9,933 nt of DNA from positions 1-9,933 of the forward strand of contig JAUVKK010000016.1 in the NCBI GenBank assembly GCA_030596305.1, in the 5' to 3' direction. The translations under genes and the position numbers were made by a program. The notes beneath the pieces are model-generated. The model saw only the letters and a program-made list of their open reading frames with translations. It had not been told where the DNA came from and made no database searches. The stretch comes from Helicobacteraceae bacterium (GTDB taxonomy: Bacteria > Campylobacterota > Campylobacteria > Campylobacterales > Sulfurimonadaceae). Of the stretch, positions 1-5,015 are shown piece after piece (position 1 is the stretch's first letter; each line of letters begins with the position of its first letter).

Positions 1-121
1 CTTGGATATACTCTTCATCAATAGTCAGTCCTGCCGGTACACCATCGATCAGACAGCCGATTGCCTTGCCGTGTGATTCACCAAATGTTGAGAAACTGAA
101 GCGGATTCCGAAACGGTTCAT
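1..121 (-). CDS. aroC: Chorismate synthase AroC, N-terminal fragment (cut by window edge)
   Basis: Only the first 40 codons are inside the window; the rest lies to the left. The product would make chorismate from 5-enolpyruvylshikimate 3-phosphate (EPSP) in the cytoplasm, the last shikimate-pathway step, using reduced FMN. The visible N terminus starts [18 protein letters not shown]; the GESHG signature and His17, a known catalytic residue of the family, are present, followed by a [15 protein letters not shown] stretch typical of the family. The ATG (119-121) overlaps the rnc stop codon in an ATGA arrangement (118-121), and AAGGG (128-132) sits 6 nt upstream as ribosome binding site, so translation is probably coupled to rnc. 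It is the last visible gene of the leftward operon. Identity is secure despite the short fragment; the full family length is about 360 residues. Confidence 0.93.
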   Translation of the reverse strand, partial: MNRFGIRFSFSTFGESHGKAIGCLIDGVPAGLTIDEEYIQ

Positions 122-798
122 AAGTCACCCTTGTTCAATAGTTGTAGTGCAATATTCGCAGCCTCTTGCTGCGCCACTTTTTTGCTTTTTCCGGAGGCCC
201 TGGCATACTCTCTGTCGTCTACGATAACAGCGATCTCAAACTCTTTTTTATGATCAGGACCGTGAGAGCCGACCAGCTTATACTCCGGTGTTGTTCCAAA
301 GAGCGCCTGGGTCATCTCTTGTAGTGTTGTTTTATAATCTTTAAAGAGTGTGTCAAGAGAGATATCGGGATGGACCTCTTCGAGAAGTCTGATACTGATC
401 TCTCTAACTCTGTCAAGCCCTGCTTCAAGATAGAGTGCTCCGATGATGGCCTCAAAGGCATTAGAGAGAAGAGAGGGTTTAGAGCGCCCTCCATTGTTCT
501 CTTCAGCATTGGACAAAAAGAGCTGTGCACCTAAACGGATATGTTCGGCAAGACGTGTAAAACCCTCTTCGTTGACAAGTGAGGCCCGCATCTTTGAGAG
601 TTTACCTTCGTCATGGTTGGGGAACTTCTCAAAAAGGTACTGTCCAACAATAAGGTCCAGTACCGCATCTCCCAAAAACTCTAAACGTTCATTATTGTAG
701 GGCTGTTTGTAACTTTTATGTGTCAGCGCTTCAATAATGAGCTTTTTATTTTCAAAACTGTAGTTAAGTCGATCTTCTAACTTTTTTATCTCTTCCAT
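118..798 (-). CDS. rnc: Ribonuclease III
   Basis: Double-strand-specific endoribonuclease that processes rRNA precursors and structured mRNAs in the cytoplasm. The 226-residue length is normal for the family. An N-terminal catalytic domain (about 1-150) carries the signature [13 protein letters not shown] at 36-48 with Glu37, Glu40 and Asp44, and a second acidic site at Glu116 in [17 protein letters not shown]-terminal double-stranded RNA binding domain spans about 154-224, including the basic [12 protein letters not shown] helix. One oddity: the residue three before Glu116 is Asn113 (codon AAT), where E. coli has Asp114. The ATG start has GAAAGG (805-810) 6 nt upstream. It follows rnhA after a 41-nt gap with no terminator and overlaps aroC by 4 nt, so it is an internal gene of the operon. 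Confidence 0.97.
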   Translation of the reverse strand: MEEIKKLEDRLNYSFENKKLIIEALTHKSYKQPYNNERLEFLGDAVLDLIVGQYLFEKFPNHDEGKLSKMRASLVNEEGFTRLAEHIRLGAQLFLSNAEENNGGRSKPSLLSNAFEAIIGALYLEAGLDRVREISIRLLEEVHPDISLDTLFKDYKTTLQEMTQALFGTTPEYKLVGSHGPDHKKEFEIAVIVDDREYARASGKSKKVAQQEAANIALQLLNKGDL

Positions 799-839
799 CT
801 GTAACCTTTCAAAAATTTATAGTGCAGCCTAAGGAACCT

Positions 840-1268
840 TCAGAGGTTCGCTTTAAACTTTTCGGCCTCTGTACGAGCCATATCATCACATCGTTCATTC
901 TCTTTATGCCCTGCATGGCCTTTGATCCAGATGGCAACAACACTGTGCTCTGCAGAGACCCTGATATACTCACGCCAAAGATCAGGGTTTTTGACCTTTT
1001 TAAAGTCGCGTTTAACCCAGTTGGCCAACCACTCATTGATGCCTTTGACGACATAGGAGGAGTCCGAGATCACTTCGACTTCACAGGGCTCTTTAAGCGC
1101 CCTCAACCCCTCAATCACACCAAGAAGTTCCATACGGTTGTTCGTGGTATGGGGCTCACCACCACTTAAAAGTCGCTCTTTAGCGTTATAACGCAAGATC
1201 GTCCCGTAACCGCCGGGGCCTGGATTGCCCAAGGCACTGCCATCACTGAAGAGAGCTATTTGCTTCAA
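840..1268 (-). CDS. rnhA: Ribonuclease HI
   Basis: Degrades the RNA strand of RNA-DNA hybrids (R-loops, primers). The 142 residues match the RNase HI fold: the four carboxylates are visible as Asp9 (FSDGS), Glu47 (NRMELLG), Asp69 (ISDSSYV) and Asp128 (ERCDDMA), with the catalytic-loop His118 in KGHAGHKEN. The basic handle around 80-98 (WLANWVKRDFKKVKNPDLW) is a few residues shorter than in E. coli. There is no ATG at the proper N terminus; the start is TTG (1266-1268), supported by AAGGA (1274-1278) 5 nt upstream and by alignment of the first beta strand. The start lies inside the end of the TPR gene, a 26-nt overlap in another frame, implying coupled translation. It is the second gene of the leftward operon. 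Confidence 0.95.
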   Translation of the reverse strand: MKQIALFSDGSALGNPGPGGYGTILRYNAKERLLSGGEPHTTNNRMELLGVIEGLRALKEPCEVEVISDSSYVVKGINEWLANWVKRDFKKVKNPDLWREYIRVSAEHSVVAIWIKGHAGHKENERCDDMARTEAEKFKANL

Positions 1269-2286
1269 AGTGATCCTTCGTTAAAAGTACCTCAGTGACA
1301 ACTGAGTCAATACTATGACAGTTGGGACATCTGTGAAAGCTGAATGGGTAGATCTGTTTACACTCGCCACAGAGGTAGTCAAACTGCAAGGTCGCACCGC
1401 TCTGGTCAGCCATATTGAGCTTGATGAGTACATCAAACTCAAAGATATTGCTCTCTTGTGCCAAGAGTTCAGTTCCCTTGGCGCTATAGAGCTCACGAAG
1501 ATAGCTGTTAGATGAGATTATATCTAAATTAGCCTCAGGCTCACGTGCATTCCAGAGTATATCGGCGATACGTTCAGCCTCGCCCAGATCCAGGTTTTTC
1601 CACGCGAGAGCAGGTGTGAAGCGAAAGAGATACTCAAAGATCAGGTAGCTTAAAAGATGGTGCTCCTGATAGAGCTCCAACAAGAGCTGCGCTTTTTCGT
1701 CAACGCCATATTCTGCACTTCGAATAACAGAGACACACTGGAGGTAGACACGGTCTTTTGTATTGTCCAGACCCAGCTCGTCAAGCGGTTCGAGCACTTC
1801 CAGCGCTTTGTCAAACTGGTGCATCTTCTCATAGATAATAAGAAGGTAACGAAGCGCTTTTGGTGTTCGTGGGAACTGTTTGAGGATCTGCAGGAAGATC
1901 TCCTGCGAGCGCTCTAAAAACCCTGCTTTGAAATATGTTTTTCCTAAGAGATAGAGCGTCTCTTTTTTCTCGTTAGCATCTTTTTGTACCTCAAGCATAA
2001 TGAGATAGATCTCAATACACTTCTCATAATTGCCATTTTGATAGTAGGTCTGAGCCATGATAAGGGCAGACTTGTCAGAGATGACATCAGAGGTCACAAG
2101 GGTCTTTAACTCCTGTTCCGTCGGCATTGAATTAAAGACATCCATGAACTTGTTAAGGTAGTGAGAATCCTCTTTGCGTTTAAAACGTGCCCACCAATAA
2201 GAGATAAGTGCGATCACAAAAATAAGAGAGAAGAAGATAATGATACCAAACAAGGGGTCGCGAAATTCAATAAATAAGCTGTTCAA
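1243..2286 (-). CDS. Membrane-anchored TPR protein with C-terminal zinc ribbon, LapB/YciM-like
   Basis: 347 residues with the architecture of LapB (YciM): one N-terminal membrane helix (about 12-32) followed by a basic cytoplasmic flank (RFKRK), tetratricopeptide repeats (clear at about 72-101, 108-139 and 142-172, weaker after), and a C-terminal rubredoxin-like metal site C306-x2-C309 and C320-x2-C323. In gamma-proteobacteria LapB links lipopolysaccharide synthesis to LpxC degradation by FtsH at the inner membrane; that role here is inferred from architecture only, as TPR sequence is poorly conserved. The start is TTG (2284-2286): GGAG (2292-2295) lies 5 nt upstream, an in-frame stop lies just before it, and the next Met (48) would remove the membrane helix. 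It is the first gene of the operon with rnhA, rnc and aroC, and I recall a hypothetical protein at this position in Helicobacter and Campylobacter too. Confidence 0.8.
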   Translation of the reverse strand: MNSLFIEFRDPLFGIIIFFSLIFVIALISYWWARFKRKEDSHYLNKFMDVFNSMPTEQELKTLVTSDVISDKSALIMAQTYYQNGNYEKCIEIYLIMLEVQKDANEKKETLYLLGKTYFKAGFLERSQEIFLQILKQFPRTPKALRYLLIIYEKMHQFDKALEVLEPLDELGLDNTKDRVYLQCVSVIRSAEYGVDEKAQLLLELYQEHHLLSYLIFEYLFRFTPALAWKNLDLGEAERIADILWNAREPEANLDIISSNSYLRELYSAKGTELLAQESNIFEFDVLIKLNMADQSGATLQFDYLCGECKQIYPFSFHRCPNCHSIDSVVTEVLLTKDHFEANSSLQ

Positions 2287-2318
2287 ACCCTCTCCCTGAC
2301 TCTATTTGAGGGTAACTG

Positions 2319-2349
2319 TAAAACTCTTTATCGGATACAAAGAGTTTTA
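2319..2349. repeat. Perfect 11-bp inverted repeat in the leader of the leftward operon
   Basis: TAAAACTCTTT (2319-2329) and AAAGAGTTTTA (2339-2349) are exact reverse complements separated by 9 nt. The element lies between the leftward -10 (2368-2373) and the TTG start of the TPR gene, so it would form a hairpin in the 5' leader about 33 nt before the start codon. It is not followed by a U-run on the minus strand, so it does not look like a simple terminator. It could be an operator or an mRNA structure that affects stability or translation. Confidence 0.7.
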
Positions 2350-2367
2350 GAGATGCCCTTACCTAAT

Positions 2368-2373
2368 ATTATA
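2368..2373 (-). promoter_or_regulatory. Candidate -10 box for the TPR-rnhA-rnc-aroC operon
   Basis: Read on the minus strand this is TATAAT, preceded by GTGGGG. No good -35 hexamer is found at 16-18 nt (CCTTCT at 2391-2396), which is common in Campylobacterota, where the -35 is weakly conserved. The implied start near 2361 gives a leader of roughly 75 nt that contains the 11-bp inverted repeat. Confidence 0.5.
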
Positions 2374-2407
2374 CCCCACTGTTACTTTTGAGAAGGCAAT
2401 CTAAAAA

Positions 2408-2437
2408 TATCACAGAGTTATCACAAACTATTGATAA
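2408..2437. promoter_or_regulatory. Possible upstream protein-binding site: TATCACA direct repeat and TTATCA/TGATAA inverted repeat
   Basis: TATCACA occurs at 2408-2414 and 2419-2425, starting 11 nt apart, about one helical turn. The second copy is also part of an inverted repeat TTATCA (2418-2423) with TGATAA (2432-2437). It sits in the AT-rich middle of the divergent spacer, 33-60 nt upstream of the rightward -35. A binding role is inferred from spacing only; in DNA this AT-rich such short repeats may be chance. Confidence 0.3.
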
Positions 2438-2469
2438 AGTATAAAAATGACGTAAATAATATAAATAAC

Positions 2470-2488
2470 ATTGACTTTTAACGTCAAT
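2470..2488. promoter_or_regulatory. Candidate operator, ATTGAC-N7-GTCAAT palindrome on the rightward -35
   Basis: ATTGAC (2470-2475) and GTCAAT (2483-2488) are exact reverse complements around a 7-nt centre, and the left arm contains the -35 hexamer TTGACT. A further TGACGT at 2448-2453 matches the ACGTCA of the right arm (2481-2486) in inverse orientation, suggesting an additional half-site upstream. A protein bound here would block RNA polymerase. The first gene of the operon encodes a helix-turn-helix protein, so autoregulation is the simplest guess. The 7-nt spacing differs from FNR/CRP boxes (4-6 nt). Confidence 0.5.
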
Positions 2489-2500
2489 ACACCCTATAAT
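2471..2500 (+). promoter_or_regulatory. Near-consensus sigma-70 promoter for the recombinase-like gene and ccoG
   Basis: TTGACT (-35, 2471-2476) and TATAAT (-10, 2495-2500) are separated by 18 nt, the best promoter in the window. Transcription would start near 2507, giving a leader of about 30 nt to the ATG at 2538. The -10 box overlaps an earlier in-frame ATG at 2499, which would therefore not be in the mRNA; this decides the start of the downstream gene. Confidence 0.75.
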
Positions 2501-2537
2501 GATGATGAAAATAAAAAAACGGGAGGTTTATTCGTCA

Positions 2538-3203
2538 ATGGCTATTAGTTATATCCGCCCAGATAAATATTTCGATGGCGCTTTTGAACAGCTTAAAAGC
2601 ATTAATGCTTATGCAACAGCAAGCGGTATCGTTATTTCTGATGAATTTGTAGACCACACCTCACAAAACAATACTCTGGACGCACGTGAAGCAGTTGTAA
2701 AGTTTTTTAAGAGCAATCAAAACAGAGACCTGCTTATCTCAGACGTATGGGTATTAAGCAGTAACATTACTGATCTTTTACAGATGTTTGCCTGTCTTTT
2801 GAAAAACAATATGCGTCTTCATGTTATCAATGCAGGTGTTGTGATCGACCAACAGAGTGATGTAATGCTTGTTTTAGGCCTTATTGACCAGTTGCGTCAG
2901 GTGTTAGAGAGTAGAGAGAAGAAGATGATCGGACGTCCTAAAGGGAGCCGATCTTCGTCTAAGTTCGATCCATATCTGGATCAGATCATCGGTTACATTC
3001 GTGATAAGGTCAGTGTCAGTGCAATGGCACGTGAGATGAGTGTAAGTCGTAGTTCATTAAAAGATTACATAGAGTCGCGTGAACTTAAAGAGGTGGCAAA
3101 TGGACTTGTCACTCTGGATGTTCCTGTCGATGCCGAAGAGAAAGTGATAGGCACGATCGTCTGTCCCCATTCAGAAAATATTATAGAGGAGTCAAAAGCA
3201 TGA
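2538..3203 (+). CDS. Serine-recombinase-like helix-turn-helix protein, catalytically dead; probable regulator
   Basis: The 221 residues align by eye along the whole resolvase/invertase fold. Residues 1-103 fit the N-terminal catalytic domain (SYIRPDK, then QLKSINAYATASG, then EFVDHTS), 105-135 the linking E-helix, ending in IGRPKGSR, and about 146-178 a Hin-type helix-turn-helix (MAREMSVSRSSLKDYI). The nucleophilic serine of the YxRxS motif is replaced by Asp9 (Arg7 is kept), and the two arginines of the usual DRxxR motif align with Val72 and Ser75. It therefore should not cut DNA but probably still binds it, and the fold normally dimerises. A tail of about 35 residues follows the helix-turn-helix, with a single Cys209-Pro-His. 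The start is ATG 2538 with GGGAGG (2521-2526) upstream; the in-frame ATG at 2499 lies in the -10 box. Its stop overlaps the ccoG start (ATGA), so it is probably a regulator linked to oxidase assembly. Function is inferred. Confidence 0.8.
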   Translation: MAISYIRPDKYFDGAFEQLKSINAYATASGIVISDEFVDHTSQNNTLDAREAVVKFFKSNQNRDLLISDVWVLSSNITDLLQMFACLLKNNMRLHVINAGVVIDQQSDVMLVLGLIDQLRQVLESREKKMIGRPKGSRSSSKFDPYLDQIIGYIRDKVSVSAMAREMSVSRSSLKDYIESRELKEVANGLVTLDVPVDAEEKVIGTIVCPHSENIIEESKA

Positions 3204-4648
3204 GTGAAGCTGTAGCTGTCGAGAAAAAATCGACAAAAGATTATTTAAAAGGGTGGATTCCTTTGCGTATTATGCGTTATTGGTTCTACATAGGTTTGAC
3301 TATTTTTGCATTAGTTGCACCGTGGATCTCTATTGAAGGTAATCATCTTTTCTTGCTTTCGTTTGACAAGTTAAAACTTCACCTTGCCTTTGTTCAGTTT
3401 GACATGCAGGAGATGTACTTGATGCCGTTTATCTTGATGATCCTGTTTATCGGTATTTTTGGACTGACCGTTGTCGGTGGCCGTGTCTTTTGTGGATGGA
3501 TGTGCCCGCAGACAATCTTCCGTGTCATCTATCGTGATCTTATCGAGACAAAGATATTAGGTCTTCGCAAACGTATTAAAAACAAGCAGAACGATCCTGA
3601 TATGTCCAAGATAGAAAACCAGGTCAAAAAAGTGATCGCTGTTTTACTGTGGACGTTGATCGCGGCGGTTGCTGCAGCAGACTTCCTATGGTACTTTGTT
3701 CCACCGGAAGATTTCTTTGCCTATATGGTGCATCCTATGGATCATATGGTACTTGTAGGATCACTCCTTGGTATTGTTGCCTTCTTGGTTGCTGATATCG
3801 TAATGATCAAAGAGAACTTCTGTATCTATGTCTGTCCATACTCTCGTGTTCAGTCGGTCCTATATGACGACGATACTGTTATGGCGATCTACGATCCGCA
3901 TCGTGGTGGTAAGATCTATGATGACCATACAAAACTTTTCTCAAAAGAGAAAGATATCCGTGCAGCCGAGCCTGCTTCTGAGTGTACGGCCTGTGAGTCT
4001 TGTGTGACGGTTTGTCCGACGCACATCGATATCCGTCAGGGTCTGCAGTTAGAGTGTATCACCTGTCTTGAGTGTGTGGATGCCTGTACAACGGTTATGG
4101 GTAAACTGGGTAAAGAGTCTCTTGTTCGCTGGTCAAGTGACAAAGAGGTCATTCACCAAGCCGGTAAGACTAGTTACTTCCGTCCAAAAGTACTCGGCTA
4201 TGCTGCGATTCTTCTTGTGATCATGGTGATCCTGGGCTTTATGAGTACAACAAAAGAGAACATGCTGCTTAACATTAATAAAGAGAGCCGCCTCTATAAC
4301 ATTAAAAACACAGCAGAGGGCAAGCGTGTAGATAATGCCTATGTCTTCTTGCTTCAAAACACGGAGAACAAAGATCATAAGTTCTATTTTGATGTTATTG
4401 CTCCGGCTCCATATGAGGGCAAAATTAAGATCTTGAAGCCTACTGGGCCATTTAAGGCACGTCCGGGTGCCAAGAAGAAAAAAGTAGTTATTCTTTCAAC
4501 AGATGGTCTGTTGGTTGAAGATGCATCGAAAGATACAATTATTCCAATTACTATTAGAGCGTATGCTATGGATGAAAAAGAGCGTATTGTTGTTGATCGT
4601 CACTCAACATTCATAATACCGCGAAAAGACATCTACGACGCCCATTAA
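3200..4648 (+). CDS. ccoG: Cytochrome c oxidase accessory protein CcoG (FixG/RdxA family)
   Basis: Inner-membrane iron-sulfur protein that in Rhodobacter has been linked to copper(II) reduction for the cbb3-type oxidase; cbb3 is the usual terminal oxidase of Campylobacterota. The 482 residues show the family order: membrane helices at about 26-43, 73-92, 144-162, 182-202 and 331-349; the CGWMCP motif (Cys98, Cys102) and the FCIYVCPYSR motif (Cys208, Cys212); a bacterial ferredoxin domain with two 4Fe-4S sets, Cys262/265/268/272 and Cys286/289/292/296; and a C-terminal periplasmic Ig-like domain (about 350-482). All expected cysteines are present. ATG 3200 is 4-nt overlapped with the upstream gene and preceded by GAGGAG (3186-3191), so the two are co-translated. 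No other cco genes are in the window. Confidence 0.96.
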   Translation: MSEAVAVEKKSTKDYLKGWIPLRIMRYWFYIGLTIFALVAPWISIEGNHLFLLSFDKLKLHLAFVQFDMQEMYLMPFILMILFIGIFGLTVVGGRVFCGWMCPQTIFRVIYRDLIETKILGLRKRIKNKQNDPDMSKIENQVKKVIAVLLWTLIAAVAAADFLWYFVPPEDFFAYMVHPMDHMVLVGSLLGIVAFLVADIVMIKENFCIYVCPYSRVQSVLYDDDTVMAIYDPHRGGKIYDDHTKLFSKEKDIRAAEPASECTACESCVTVCPTHIDIRQGLQLECITCLECVDACTTVMGKLGKESLVRWSSDKEVIHQAGKTSYFRPKVLGYAAILLVIMVILGFMSTTKENMLLNINKESRLYNIKNTAEGKRVDNAYVFLLQNTENKDHKFYFDVIAPAPYEGKIKILKPTGPFKARPGAKKKKVVILSTDGLLVEDASKDTIIPITIRAYAMDEKERIVVDRHSTFIIPRKDIYDAH

Positions 4649-4657
4649 AAGTCGTAG
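4633..4657 (+). repeat. Hairpin across the ccoG stop codon
   Basis: CTACGAC (4633-4639) and GTCGTAG (4651-4657) form a perfect 7-bp stem with an 11-nt loop containing the TAA stop (4646-4648). There is no following T-run, so it is not a classic intrinsic terminator; it may protect the 3' end of the mRNA. Confidence 0.45.
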
Positions 4658-4735
4658 CTTCGGCGCAATTTGCACCGGAGTTCACCTCTCCACGCACAGC
4701 AGTGCGCTACCGGGTTCACATCTGGTACAACTTAC
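4649..4735. other. GC-rich intergenic segment with hairpins and a short repeat, function unknown
   Basis: Bases 4651-4730 are about 58% G+C (46 of 80 by hand count), clearly richer than the AT-rich spacer to the right. They contain an imperfect stem CGGCGC/GCACCG (4661-4677), a hairpin CGCAC/GTGCG with loop AGCA (4693-4706), and an imperfect direct repeat flanking it: ACCGGAGTTCACCTCT (4674-4689) and ACCGGGTTCACATCT (4709-4723). No start codon with a ribosome binding site is seen. It could be a structured 3' UTR, a small RNA or a dispersed intergenic repeat; it does not fold as a tRNA. Confidence 0.4.
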
Positions 4736-4771
4736 ACCAAATCTACAACTTTTTAAACTTATGAACTTTTT

Positions 4772-4796
4772 GGATGAGCTTCGCCATCCTTCTCTA
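4772..4796 (+). terminator. Weak candidate intrinsic terminator after ccoG
   Basis: GGATG (4772-4776) pairs with CATCC (4785-4789); after a bulged A the GC at 4778-4779 pairs with GC at 4783-4784, leaving a TTC loop. The stem is preceded by an A/T-rich stretch with TTTTT and followed by a mixed pyrimidine run, TTCTCTATTCT, rather than a clean T-run. It is the best terminator-like signal between ccoG and the small gene at 4855. Confidence 0.4.
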
Positions 4797-4810
4797 TTCT
4801 CAAACTACTA

Positions 4811-4816
4811 TATAAT
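4811..4816 (+). promoter_or_regulatory. Candidate -10 box for the 52-residue gene
   Basis: TATAAT lies 38 nt before the ATG at 4855, implying a leader of about 30 nt. The -35 position (4788-4793, CCTTCT) is not consensus. It gives the small gene its own promoter, independent of ccoG. Confidence 0.5.
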
Positions 4817-4854
4817 GAAATCTATTTTAGTTGCATTGTTTTAGAGGAGACCAG

Positions 4855-5013
4855 ATGAGAAGTAGAAGATTTTATGGCACGTTAAAAAGTTTTGAACGCT
4901 TTGATCAGTTTTCAGATAGAGAACACTATGTGAAGGTTTCTCTGGATGGCTCTTATGGAGGATATGCGATAGCGGCTAAACAGATGAAAGAGAGACTGAA
5001 TGCAATGGTATAA
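4855..5013 (+). CDS. Small basic protein of unknown function, 52 residues
   Basis: I do not recognise a family. The protein begins MRSRRFYGTLKSFERFDQ, is soluble in character, rich in Arg/Lys/Phe/Tyr, and has a Gly-rich turn (LDGSYGGYAIA at 31-41) followed by a short amphipathic C-terminal helix; there is no signal peptide, membrane segment or cysteine. It looks real because the ATG has a strong GAGGAG (4844-4849) 5 nt upstream and a TATAAT at 4811-4816. A TTG 24 nt earlier (4831) is in frame but lies before the ribosome binding site and is unlikely to be used. Its TAA stop (5011-5013) is 2 nt from the stop of the convergent EAL gene, so there is no room for a terminator between them. Confidence 0.65.
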   Translation: MRSRRFYGTLKSFERFDQFSDREHYVKVSLDGSYGGYAIAAKQMKERLNAMV

Positions 5014-5015
5014 AG

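Noticed and set aside
822..1169. Plus-strand reading frame of about 115 codons opposite rnhA
   Set aside because: It is antisense to a clear RNase HI gene, has no recognisable motif or ribosome binding site, and reflects the codon pattern of the opposite strand.
2471..2487. FNR/CRP-type box (TTGAC...GTCAA)
   Set aside because: The arms resemble the FNR consensus, but the 7-nt spacer is too long for FNR (4 nt) or CRP (6 nt) and the outer bases differ.
2538..3203. Active invertase or resolvase belonging to a mobile element
   Set aside because: Catalytic serine and both active-site arginines are missing, and no inverted recombination sites, transposase or attachment site is visible around it.
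4690..4730. tRNA-like segment (GGTTCA run near stems)
   Set aside because: GGGTTCACATC is only a loose T-loop resemblance; no acceptor, D or anticodon stem can be drawn at proper spacing.
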